Source: Anaerolineaceae bacterium UBA4781 (lineage in GTDB: Bacteria > Chloroflexota > Anaerolineae > Anaerolineales > Anaerolineaceae). Taken from it: a stretch of 31,719 nucleotides of DNA. Of the stretch, positions 15,872 to 23,525 are shown in pieces. The notes beneath the pieces were generated by a model that worked only from the letters and a program-made list of their open reading frames with translations, was not told the DNA's origin and made no database searches. Both the position numbers and the translations under genes were made by a program. Location: the NCBI GenBank assembly GCA_002403105.1, contig DHHD01000003.1, positions 1 through 31,719 of the forward strand, in the 5' to 3' direction. How positions within the stretch are numbered: the first letter of the stretch is position 1; each line of letters starts with the position of its first letter.

Positions 15872-16882
15872 ATGCAAAAATTAGTTGAGCAATTAATAAA
15901 TGGTTTGACCGTAGGTAGTTTCTATGCACTCATCGCTCTGGGTTATACGATGGTGTATGGTGTACTCTCCATGATCAACTTTGCCCACGGCGACATTTTT
16001 ATGGTTGGTGCATATTTTGGGTGTTTCACGATCACGCAATTATCAAAGACTGGGTTTACGGAAAGCAATCCTGTTTTAGCAATTATTTTTACTTTTATTG
16101 CCGGAGCAATCGGCGCTGCACTTACTGGTATTACGATTGAAAAATTTGCATATCGTCCTTTGCGAAAAGCCAGTCGATTGGCAACCTTGATCAGTGCAAT
16201 CGGTACTTCGATTTTTCTGCAAGAATTCGTTCGTTTGATCCCCAAATTCGGCTCTTTGATCACCTCGATCCATTTTGGAGAAAAGAATCTATTTCCCGAA
16301 AGTTGGAGAGCCGCAATCATCAATGTTACGCAAACATTTGGCGGTGCCATGGTCAAGACCTATCCTGGAATTTTGGGTACTGCTGGCATTAAACTCGGAG
16401 AAATTTCAATCTCGTACAGTCGAATTTTGATCATGGCTATCGCAATTGTTTTTATGGTTTTATTATATTTGCTTGTTCGTTTAACAAAACTTGGCAAAGC
16501 TATGCGTGCTGTCTCTGAAGATAAAGAAACTGCTGCTCTGATGGGAATTGACGTAAACAAGATCATTTCCAATACTTTCTTTATTGGATCAGCATTAGCA
16601 GGTATTGCGGGTGTGATGATGGGAATTTTTTACCTGCAAATTCGCCCCACCATGGGTTTCACCCCTGGTATCAAAGCTTTCACTGCCGCCGTGGTCGGAG
16701 GAATTGGTAATATTCCGGGAGCAATGCTGGGAGGATACTTGCTGGGATTGGCGGAAGTGATCAGTATTCAATTCTTACCTGCAGTATATAAAGACATTGT
16801 GGCATTCGCGATTTTGATCGTCATGTTGATTGTCAAACCAACCGGTATTTTAGGCGGCAGCGGTGGAAAGAATAAACTTTAA
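15872..16882 (+). CDS. livH: Branched-chain amino acid-type ABC permease LivH
   Basis: A 336-residue integral membrane protein with about eight helices. The N-terminus (LINGLTVGSFYALIALGYTMVYGVLSMINFAHGDIFM) is the hallmark of LivH. The cytoplasmic coupling loop RLTKLGKAMRAVSEDKETAALMGID (about 203-227) contacts the ATPases. It forms the translocation path together with LivM. GGAGGG precedes the ATG by 6-7 bases. It follows the binding-protein gene across a strong hairpin and leads into livM after 11 bases. Confidence 0.95.
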   Translation: MQKLVEQLINGLTVGSFYALIALGYTMVYGVLSMINFAHGDIFMVGAYFGCFTITQLSKTGFTESNPVLAIIFTFIAGAIGAALTGITIEKFAYRPLRKASRLATLISAIGTSIFLQEFVRLIPKFGSLITSIHFGEKNLFPESWRAAIINVTQTFGGAMVKTYPGILGTAGIKLGEISISYSRILIMAIAIVFMVLLYLLVRLTKLGKAMRAVSEDKETAALMGIDVNKIISNTFFIGSALAGIAGVMMGIFYLQIRPTMGFTPGIKAFTAAVVGGIGNIPGAMLGGYLLGLAEVISIQFLPAVYKDIVAFAILIVMLIVKPTGILGGSGGKNKL

Positions 16883-16893
16883 GGTCAGGTGAA

Positions 16894-17922
16894 ATGATGA
16901 AAAATAATAGCTCGTTCTTGAAGAACATACTTGACCAGAAAGCTTTTCGAACCGTGCTGTCTGCTCTGATTTCCGTCATTATTCTTTCTATTCCATTATT
17001 CAATTTTCCTCAACAGAATTTATGGATACGCATCATCGGGTATGCTGGTTTGTATATTATTTTAGGGTTGGGGTTACTGGTGCATGTTGGGTTGGCAGGG
17101 ATGTTTGATCTTGGTTTTGCAGCATTCTATGCCATCGGAGCTTACACCTGCGCATTTTTAGCATCCCCGCATTTTGATCTTCATTTGCCCTTTCTGGCAG
17201 TCATCTTGATCGCGGGTGCACTGGCTGCGTTGATCGGTACTTTAATCTGTATTCCGGTTCTAAAACTGCGTGGAGATTATCTCGGTATTGTAACGCTCGG
17301 TTTTGGTGAAATTGTGCGCATGTTATTGATGAATCTTACGGATATTACGAATGGATCACAAGGTATTATTCAAATTGATAAACCCACTATCTTCGGGATC
17401 AATTTTAACAACAGTACCTACTTTTATTATTTTATTTTCGCACTCATTGCTCTTTTACTTTTCCTTCTCAATAGAATCATTCATTCCAGAACGGGGCGCG
17501 CCTGGTTGGCTATGCGCGAAGATGAAGACGTTGCGCAAATGTCAGGCATTGATACATCTAAATACAAATTGCTGGCATTTGCCATTGGAGCGTTCATCGG
17601 TGGCTTGGGGGGAGCAATATTTGCTTCCTGGCAGGGTTCTATCTTCCCTGATAACTTCAACATGAACGTATCCATCAATATTTTATGTGTGATCATTCTG
17701 GGCGGGCTAGGGAACCACTTCGGTGTCATTCTCGGTGCAATGGCACTCATCGCACTACCCGATATTTTGCGTGGTTTTTCAGATTATCGTATGATCATCT
17801 TTGGTCTGCTCTTGATCATAATGATGATCCTGCGACCACAGGGTTTTCTTCCTAGAAAAGCCCCACAGTTTGAGGGAAAGTCTTCCAGTTCACCCGATCA
17901 TGAAAAAGAGGTGCAGTCATGA
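16894..17922 (+). CDS. livM: Branched-chain amino acid-type ABC permease LivM
   Basis: A 342-residue second permease subunit with about eight to nine helices. It has the family blocks GLGLLVHVGLAGMFDLGFAAFYAIGAYT and LRGDYLGIVTLGFGEIVRMLL, and a coupling loop RTGRAWLAMREDEDVAQMSGID. The C-terminus is charged (PQFEGKSSSSPDHEKEVQS). An in-frame ATG at 16897 is a possible alternative start. Its stop overlaps the livG start by 4 bases (ATGA), so translation of the two is coupled. Confidence 0.95.
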   Translation: MMKNNSSFLKNILDQKAFRTVLSALISVIILSIPLFNFPQQNLWIRIIGYAGLYIILGLGLLVHVGLAGMFDLGFAAFYAIGAYTCAFLASPHFDLHLPFLAVILIAGALAALIGTLICIPVLKLRGDYLGIVTLGFGEIVRMLLMNLTDITNGSQGIIQIDKPTIFGINFNNSTYFYYFIFALIALLLFLLNRIIHSRTGRAWLAMREDEDVAQMSGIDTSKYKLLAFAIGAFIGGLGGAIFASWQGSIFPDNFNMNVSINILCVIILGGLGNHFGVILGAMALIALPDILRGFSDYRMIIFGLLLIIMMILRPQGFLPRKAPQFEGKSSSSPDHEKEVQS

Positions 17923-18695
17923 ATATCATATCGTCAGCAAATGTAACCAAACGTTTTGGAGGTCTTGAAGCGATCCGTAACCTGGATGTTGAAATTCAAC
18001 AATCTTCCATTTCCAGCGTTATTGGTCCTAATGGGGCTGGAAAAACCACTTTTTTTAATTGCATCACTGGTTACTACAAACCGGAATATGGAAATATCAT
18101 CTTTCTGGAAAAAGAAATTACCGGTCTTCCACCACACAAGATTGCCGAAGAAGGGATTTCACGGACATACCAAAATATTCGCCTTTATAAAAGTCTCACA
18201 GCTTTAGAAAATATCCTGGCTGGTGAACATATCCGACTACATAGTTCTTTTGGTGATGCTCTGTTCTCTTCGAAACGGTATCATACTGAAGAAAAAGAAT
18301 CCATTGAAAAAGCCAAAAAGATTCTAAACTTTGTTGGTCTATTAGGATGGGGAGATCACTTAGCATGTAATCTTTCATATGGTGCACAAAGAAAACTGGA
18401 AATCGCCAGAGCCATTGCTAATAATCCAAAAGTTCTATTGCTGGATGAACCAACTGCCGGAATGAACCCATCTGAAACGCAGGAAATGATCAAGCTTATC
18501 AGGCGCTTGCGTGACAAATTGGATATTACGATCATTTTGATTGAACATGATATTAAATTGGTGATGCAGATCAGTGAAAAAATTATTGTGCTTGACTTTG
18601 GATCAAAAATTGCCGAAGGCAAACCAATGGAAATTCAAAATGACCCCACCGTCATTGAAGCTTACCTGGGTAAGAAAAATGATCTGTATCAATAA
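17919..18695 (+). CDS. livG: ABC transporter ATPase LivG
   Basis: A 258-residue ATPase with Walker A GPNGAGKTT (36-44), ABC signature in the form LSYGAQRKLEIARA (canonical members usually have LSYGQQ), Walker B VLLLDEPTAGMNP and the switch His in ILIEHDIKLV. The segment GISRTYQNIRLYKSLTALENI is typical of LivG. It pairs with LivF to energise import. Confidence 0.95.
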   Translation: MNIISSANVTKRFGGLEAIRNLDVEIQQSSISSVIGPNGAGKTTFFNCITGYYKPEYGNIIFLEKEITGLPPHKIAEEGISRTYQNIRLYKSLTALENILAGEHIRLHSSFGDALFSSKRYHTEEKESIEKAKKILNFVGLLGWGDHLACNLSYGAQRKLEIARAIANNPKVLLLDEPTAGMNPSETQEMIKLIRRLRDKLDITIILIEHDIKLVMQISEKIIVLDFGSKIAEGKPMEIQNDPTVIEAYLGKKNDLYQ

Positions 18696-18710
18696 GAAAG
18701 GCTAGCATCC

Positions 18711-19427
18711 ATGGTACCTTTGCTTCAAGTGAAAAACATTAAAACCTATTACGGGAATATTTGCGTTCTCAAGGGAATAACCCTCGAAGTGCATCAGGGT
18801 GAAATCGTTTGTTTGATCGGATCAAATGGGGCAGGTAAAACCACCACACTAAAATCGATCACCGGTCTTTTACATCCCCAAGAAGGATCGATCACATTTG
18901 GTGGTGAAGATATTACCTTTTTAGAACCTCATCATATTGTTGAAAAAGGTATCTCTATGGTCCCTGAAGGTAGGCATGTTTTTTCTAAATTAACTACTCT
19001 TGAAAATTTAGAGATGGGCGCCTATTCTCGAAAAGATATCAGCGCCATTCAACAAGATATCGAAGATGTTTTCAAACTCTTTCCCAGGCTTAAAGAGCGC
19101 TCAAAACAATCAGCTGGAACCCTTTCGGGGGGAGAACAGCAAATGTTGGCGATCGCACGAGCTTTAATGGCGAAGCCAAAATTATTGCTGTTGGATGAGC
19201 CATCCATGGGATTAGCTCCCATTTTATTGGAGAGCATTTTTGAGAATGTTAAAGAGATCAATGCTCAAGGTACGACCGTATTGCTCGTAGAACAGAATAC
19301 AAAATTAGCCTTGGCGATCGCCAATCGTGGATATGTTCTGCAAACCGGTTCCGTAAGTTTGAGCGGCACAACAAAGGATCTGCGCAGCAGTGAAATGGTG
19401 CAAAAAACCTATCTGGGCATCGCTTAA
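18711..19427 (+). CDS. livF: ABC transporter ATPase LivF
   Basis: A 238-residue second ATPase with Walker A GSNGAGKTT, family block GISMVPEGRHVFSKLTTLENLEMGAY, signature LSGGEQQMLAIARA, Walker B LLLLDEPSMGLAP and VLLVEQNTKLAL. These are the classic LivF sequences. It starts 15 bases after livG with GAAAGG as ribosome site and ends directly before the operon terminator. Confidence 0.95.
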   Translation: MVPLLQVKNIKTYYGNICVLKGITLEVHQGEIVCLIGSNGAGKTTTLKSITGLLHPQEGSITFGGEDITFLEPHHIVEKGISMVPEGRHVFSKLTTLENLEMGAYSRKDISAIQQDIEDVFKLFPRLKERSKQSAGTLSGGEQQMLAIARALMAKPKLLLLDEPSMGLAPILLESIFENVKEINAQGTTVLLVEQNTKLALAIANRGYVLQTGSVSLSGTTKDLRSSEMVQKTYLGIA

Positions 19428-19428
19428 G

Positions 19429-19460
19429 AAAAACCGCTCGATCACTCGAGCGGTTTTTTT
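19429..19460. terminator. Strong bidirectional intrinsic terminator
   Basis: AAAAA, CCGCTCGA (19434-19441), loop TCAC, TCGAGCGG (19446-19453), then seven T. The perfect 8-bp GC-rich stem works on both strands. It ends the importer operon, and its T-run contains the stop codon of the convergent histidine-phosphatase gene (19461-19459). Confidence 0.93.
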
Positions 19461-20175
19461 ATAACAGATTTACTCTCCCATAGGGAAGCGCTGTACTCAG
19501 ATGGGAAATATCATTGAAACCAGATAATACGGGTACCTGTTTATAGAAATCGATCACCGTTATGGATGTATTCAATGCATTGAAATTCATTCGCTGACCT
19601 AGTCCTCTGCCAAAATATATCCCCAAGAAGCCTTTGATCAACCCCATGTGGGTTACTGCACAGACTGTTTGTCCTGCATGATTTTCAAGTATTTCTTTGG
19701 TGAATCTTCTAATTCTTGTTTCAAAATCTTGCATGGTCTCAGCACCAGGGATGATCGGTCGCGTCATCGTTTGTTCCTGCCCCATATTCATCCATGCGAT
19801 CAATTCATTGTAAATTATCTCATCTTCATTCTTAATTTCTTCCATTGTATGATCAGCGATCGAGCCAAAATAAAATTCTTGCAGTTCGGTTCGAAATTCG
19901 ATATTCAGTTTTACAGCATCCGCAATGGCTTGCGCAGTTTGTTTTGTACGTAGAATGGGACTGGAGTAGAGAGCTGTAATATTGAAGTCTTTTAAACGCT
20001 TTGCCACTCTTTGAGCCTGGTCGATACCAATTTCATCAAGTGGATAATCTTTTACTGACCCGATCTTCGCATCTTTATTGGCACTGGTCCGACCGTGCCT
20101 TACTAATATTAAGCGTGTACCCTCTTTCGGATCACTTGCAAAAATATTCATTTTCTCCATAGCATCAGTATTCAT
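19459..20175 (-). CDS. Histidine phosphatase-family protein (phosphoglycerate mutase-like)
   Basis: A 238-residue member of the branch-1 histidine phosphatases. The catalytic block LILVRHGRT (Arg26, His27) opens the domain after a 20-residue extension. PLDEIGIDQAQRVAKRL, YSSPILRTKQTA (Arg76) and VTHMGLIKGFLG (His176) supply the other conserved positions. Family members dephosphorylate sugar phosphates, nucleotides such as alpha-ribazole phosphate, or proteins; no substrate can be assigned. In-frame ATGs at codons 6 and 9 are possible starts, and none has a good ribosome site. It is a monocistronic gene convergent with the importer operon. Confidence 0.85.
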   Translation of the reverse strand: MNTDAMEKMNIFASDPKEGTRLILVRHGRTSANKDAKIGSVKDYPLDEIGIDQAQRVAKRLKDFNITALYSSPILRTKQTAQAIADAVKLNIEFRTELQEFYFGSIADHTMEEIKNEDEIIYNELIAWMNMGQEQTMTRPIIPGAETMQDFETRIRRFTKEILENHAGQTVCAVTHMGLIKGFLGIYFGRGLGQRMNFNALNTSITVIDFYKQVPVLSGFNDISHLSTALPYGRVNLL

Positions 20176-20325
20176 AAATTAAATTTTTCCATTAAACCTT
20201 TTCTCTAATATAAGAACTATGAATTGTACAGGAATTTATCTCATTTTCCAATAACAGAATTAAAAATACAATGAAAACGTTCTTTCTCACTCGCGGTTAA
20301 TAAATCGAAATCATTATATGCTGTA

Positions 20326-20354
20326 TGCTCCTCAGATCATTTTCGATAGGAGCA
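20326..20354 (-). repeat. Inverted repeat after the last gene of the PTS operon
   Basis: TGCTCCT (20326-20332) and AGGAGCA (20348-20354) form a perfect 7-bp stem with a 15-base loop, starting 8 bases after the final stop codon. No T-tract follows on the minus strand, so it is more likely a 3'-end stabiliser than a standard terminator. Confidence 0.4.
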
Positions 20355-20361
20355 AAACGCC

Positions 20362-20622
20362 TTATTTTTCAAAATATTCTATGGGTCCCGAAATATTGCG
20401 TATTCCAATGAGTATTTCCAAGATTTCTTCCTCTAACATATCGGTTAATTTAATAAGCCGCTTTTGTTGAGAGAGATAGAAGTTGATACGTGGTTCATTG
20501 GGGTTCCCGCTGGCTTTTTCTTCATCAATTCTAGATTGCATATCCTGGTTCATATCATCGATGATTGCAAGCATGGATTCCACGTGTCCCATTAACTGAT
20601 CGGTTCTTTTATCTACAGCCAT
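20362..20622 (-). CDS. Small helical protein of unknown function, last gene of the PTS operon
   Basis: An 86-residue hydrophilic protein with no recognised motif. It reads as two long amphipathic helices (about 5-38 and 45-75) with an Asn/Pro-containing turn (GNPNEPRIN), suggesting a small helical hairpin or coiled-coil protein. There is no signal peptide, Cys or metal motif. AAAGGAG lies 6 bases before the ATG and the gene follows the GrdB-like gene by 15 bases, so it is real and probably cotranscribed. An accessory or subunit role beside the GrdB-like protein is only a guess. Confidence 0.65.
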   Translation of the reverse strand: MAVDKRTDQLMGHVESMLAIIDDMNQDMQSRIDEEKASGNPNEPRINFYLSQQKRLIKLTDMLEEEILEILIGIRNISGPIEYFEK

Positions 20623-20637
20623 TTGGTTCTCCTTTGA

Positions 20638-21444
20638 TTATTCAATGTGCCCATGCCACCGATAAGGCATTTTTACAATGCTACCTGGTTCTTTTATGAC
20701 CGGGATTAATTCCAATACGTCTTTGACGATTGTTTTTTGCATATTGAGATCATTTGCCGGTCCAGCGGAGTATCCATATGGATATTTCAAATAAGCCGCT
20801 CTGGGTACATGCACTTGTTCGGTCAATTCTGGTTTGAGTGTAGTCATAATGGTGGTAATACCAACCCCTTCGATAATATTTTGAATGATACCCAGGGTTT
20901 GGTGACAGACTGCACAGCCAGGCGTTAAAATAACAACATCCACTTTTTCATCTGCTAATTTTTGAGCCACTTCAGGCGCAGTTTGCGTGATGAGATCCTG
21001 CGGAACAGGGACAAATCCCATGAAACCATAGAATTTTGATGGAATCGAGCCGATCACACCATCTTTTACCAATTCTTTTAAAGTTACGATTGGAAACATA
21101 CAATTTACATCTAAATCAGCATCGCTGTGATCATAATGTGAGTCTGAAATCATTATATCCTTCGGATCAGTCTCAACCGGTATCTCCCTATATGACCAAT
21201 CTCCTTCATCGCTAACAATATCAAATGGTTTTTGGGATCTTAAATGAGCACCGCTGGAAGATACTAATCCGACCTTCCATTCTGACATGGATTTTTTTAT
21301 TTCAGTCCAGTTAATGACCTGGTTCGGGGTATACATAAAATTTGGGTGCCATTTGAAAACACTCTCATACCAGCTTTGAAAACGTTGTTTTCGCCGTTCA
21401 TACGCAGGCCCTTCTTTTTCGAGTACTTCCATATCATGAATCAT
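20638..21444 (-). CDS. GrdB-like reductase-family protein with Cys in place of selenocysteine
   Basis: A 268-residue protein resembling the glycine/sarcosine/betaine reductase component B family (GrdB; related to proline reductase PrdB). Matching blocks are VGLVSSSGAHLRSQKPFD, GDWSYREIP, SHYDHSDADLDVNCMFP and VDVVILTPGCAVCHQTLG. In selenoenzymes the last block carries U-x-x-C; here it is Cys177-Ala-Val-Cys180 with ordinary TGC codons, so a thiol version. It is shorter than full GrdB (about 430 residues). No GrdA, GrdC, GrdD or GrdE partner is in the window, so reductive amino-acid fermentation cannot be claimed. It lies 9 bases after the URO-D-like gene in the PTS operon. Confidence 0.75.
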   Translation of the reverse strand: MIHDMEVLEKEGPAYERRKQRFQSWYESVFKWHPNFMYTPNQVINWTEIKKSMSEWKVGLVSSSGAHLRSQKPFDIVSDEGDWSYREIPVETDPKDIMISDSHYDHSDADLDVNCMFPIVTLKELVKDGVIGSIPSKFYGFMGFVPVPQDLITQTAPEVAQKLADEKVDVVILTPGCAVCHQTLGIIQNIIEGVGITTIMTTLKPELTEQVHVPRAAYLKYPYGYSAGPANDLNMQKTIVKDVLELIPVIKEPGSIVKMPYRWHGHIE

Positions 21445-21453
21445 TTTTTACCT

Positions 21454-22479
21454 CTATTTATTTAATTTTCCATATTGCTGAAAAGCATCCAATTCCCAAC
21501 GTAACGCTTGTTCAGAAATTCCAAGCACTTTCCCGTAACGGTATTCAATCCCGATCAGTCCTCCCTTAGGGGTACACCATTTTTGGATTATCTCTTTAAC
21601 TTCATTTTTTATTCGCTGCTCATCGCAAGATGGCAGGGTTTGTTGAATGTCAGCAGACACTTCAAGACACAGCTTGCCGGAGAGTTTTTCTGCAACTTCA
21701 TCAATCCCCAGCAGCAATGGTTGGTGAATATTGAGGATATCAACGCCCAGCTCTATCAGATCTTGAAAGATCGCATTGATGCGCCCATCTGTATGGAATC
21801 GGATAACCATTCCATGAGCATGAATGGTATCGATCAATTTTTTATAGCGTGGTTTAAAGAGACTTCGCCACATTTTAGGGCTTATAAACATGTTTGTTTG
21901 TGTGCCCCAATCATCTGTCGTATCGAAGCAGTGAATGCGGCCTTTGCCCAATTTACCTGCCGTTTCCACGATCCCTATCTGGTAGGCAATCACTTTATCA
22001 ATGAGAGCTTCCATTTTTTGTGGTTCAAGAGCCAAATCACGCAGGGTCTCACTAAATCCATATAAGAAGTGCATGCGTTCAAAAATGCAAAAGGGGCTGT
22101 TCATTTGAACAAATTTATCATTTGAGAGAGAAAGCGCTTCTTCCAGACCGTCAAAATGGTGTGGATCGTATGGATCAGGGAAAGGAAAAGTATTCAGGTC
22201 ATCAAGGCTTTTTAGGGGTGGATTCAGCACCTGCCCCATATCCCCGCTGTTTTCTTCTTCCAAAGACTCCCATGTGCAGCCCCATTCATCTGCTTGACCC
22301 GGAGCAGTGCGAATTTTTTTATCCATCCGCACAGGTGGTGAATTTACCGGGCGGCAGCGTTCGGGGGGCTGGACAAAAATACGGAATACATCGCTAACGC
22401 CCAGACTGTTGAATCGCAAACCAACCCGCTCTGGATTGTCAAAAGATATATTACGTTTTACGATCTCATAACCATTCAT
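21454..22479 (-). CDS. URO-D superfamily protein (uroporphyrinogen decarboxylase-like, function unknown)
   Basis: A 341-residue protein of the uroporphyrinogen decarboxylase/methyltransferase superfamily. It has the late-barrel blocks DDWGTQTNMFISPKMWRSLFKP (189-210) and IRFHTDGRINAIFQDLIELGVDILNIHQP (from 226). In corrinoid methyltransferases such as MtaA the corresponding His is followed by a zinc-binding Cys (HxC); here it is H229-T-D231-G, so that zinc site is absent. The N-terminal Arg/Asp residues of true haem-pathway enzymes are also not evident. This His-x-Asp-Gly subgroup is common beside sugar genes and mostly uncharacterised. It lies between a phosphotriesterase gene and the GrdB-like gene. 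Confidence 0.75.
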   Translation of the reverse strand: MNGYEIVKRNISFDNPERVGLRFNSLGVSDVFRIFVQPPERCRPVNSPPVRMDKKIRTAPGQADEWGCTWESLEEENSGDMGQVLNPPLKSLDDLNTFPFPDPYDPHHFDGLEEALSLSNDKFVQMNSPFCIFERMHFLYGFSETLRDLALEPQKMEALIDKVIAYQIGIVETAGKLGKGRIHCFDTTDDWGTQTNMFISPKMWRSLFKPRYKKLIDTIHAHGMVIRFHTDGRINAIFQDLIELGVDILNIHQPLLLGIDEVAEKLSGKLCLEVSADIQQTLPSCDEQRIKNEVKEIIQKWCTPKGGLIGIEYRYGKVLGISEQALRWELDAFQQYGKLNK

Positions 22480-22509
22480 TGGAATCCTTTTTTCTGCGGT
22501 TTTGTTTCT

Positions 22510-23433
22510 TTATTTTCTTATTGCAAATGCCTCTGCTGGATTCTTTGTTGTGAACATTTCCACAATTATTGGATCGAACCCTTCATCCAACAATCGAGGG
22601 ACAAACTTCTCCGGAATATACGTAAAACCAGGGCCGCCACCATAGCTGGTCCAATATTTCCGTCTGCCCATATCACAAGAAAGCATCATTCTATTTGCAA
22701 AACCTTCCTTCACCAGCTTTGCCATTATTTCAATAATTTGAGCATCTGTGCCATATTTTACTTTACTTGGACCATCATGAATAATATATGCACCAAGGTT
22801 CACGATTTTTCGGTGCAGATAATAATCAGGATTGATGTCAACATGGGCAACGATCATACGTGATGGGTCGAGACCTTGCGAAATAACAAATTCAACCTGT
22901 TCCACGCCCATCGTTCCTTGTTCTGTATGCGTAGAGACAGGTGCACCTGTTTCTTTTGAGGCAATTACAGCAGCTTTAAAAACTTTTTTCTCCAAATCAG
23001 AAATAAAATTGTGGCTGCTCCCTCCTTTGATCACACCCGCTTTATGTTCCGTCCCGTCAATACCCTGGATGACCTCTGAGATCATGAAATCAGCCAATTG
23101 AGTGACCGTACTTTCTTGAACTTCTTTTGGGAAATAATCCCCTTTGAGATAACCAGTGGTAGCCACAATATGGATGCCAGTTTTTTTACTAGCATCCACC
23201 ATGACAGGAATATTACGTCCATAATGGCGTGGGGACATTTCAAGAAATGTTTTTCCGCCGGAATTTCTAAAGAGGGTTAATTCCTGGATCGGTTTGGTTA
23301 CATCATCTACCAATAAATCTGGATCGCCTTTAATGATGGAGTTGGGTGGTCGCGTAATAAGATGCTCGTGCGCCAGTGTAAACCCAATTTCATTTACATC
23401 TACATCACCTAGAATTGTTCGAAATACTGTCAT
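22510..23433 (-). CDS. Phosphotriesterase-family metal hydrolase (probable sugar-phosphate lactonase), copy 1
   Basis: A 307-residue amidohydrolase of the phosphotriesterase (Php) family. All six metal-centre positions are present: His22 and His24 (AHEH), Lys136 (the carbamylated lysine, in VIKGG), His169 (STHTEQGTMG), His197 (AHVD) and Asp254 (SCDMGRR). Family members near PTS genes hydrolyse phosphorylated sugar lactones rather than phosphotriesters, and the C-terminal GRRKYWTSYGGGPG segment shared with copy 2 fits that subgroup. Here it follows an ascorbate-type PTS permease by 92 bases, across a hairpin. GGAAAG is its ribosome site. The lactonase role is inferred from family and context. 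Confidence 0.85.
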   Translation of the reverse strand: MTVFRTILGDVDVNEIGFTLAHEHLITRPPNSIIKGDPDLLVDDVTKPIQELTLFRNSGGKTFLEMSPRHYGRNIPVMVDASKKTGIHIVATTGYLKGDYFPKEVQESTVTQLADFMISEVIQGIDGTEHKAGVIKGGSSHNFISDLEKKVFKAAVIASKETGAPVSTHTEQGTMGVEQVEFVISQGLDPSRMIVAHVDINPDYYLHRKIVNLGAYIIHDGPSKVKYGTDAQIIEIMAKLVKEGFANRMMLSCDMGRRKYWTSYGGGPGFTYIPEKFVPRLLDEGFDPIIVEMFTTKNPAEAFAIRK

Positions 23434-23468
23434 TTTTCTTTCCTTCCATTTACCAATAAATTAATGCG

Positions 23469-23499
23469 GAGAAGGGCAGAAATGTTTCCTACCCTTCTC
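23469..23499 (-). repeat. 8-bp stem-loop between the IIC and phosphotriesterase genes
   Basis: GAGAAGGG (23469-23476), 15-base loop, CCCTTCTC (23492-23499), perfect. It lacks a T-tract, so it looks like an mRNA processing or stabilising element dividing the operon into a transport half and an enzyme half. Confidence 0.5.
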
Positions 23500-23525
23500 T
23501 ATACTTTTCCAACTGTATGTCGGAA

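Noticed and set aside
20638..21444. Selenoprotein reading of the GrdB-like gene
   Set aside because: The motif codons are Cys, no in-frame TGA occurs and no SECIS-like need arises; it is a Cys variant.
21454..22479. Haem-biosynthesis uroporphyrinogen decarboxylase (hemE)
   Set aside because: The context is a sugar operon with no haem genes, and the conserved blocks match the HxDG URO-D-like subgroup, not HemE.
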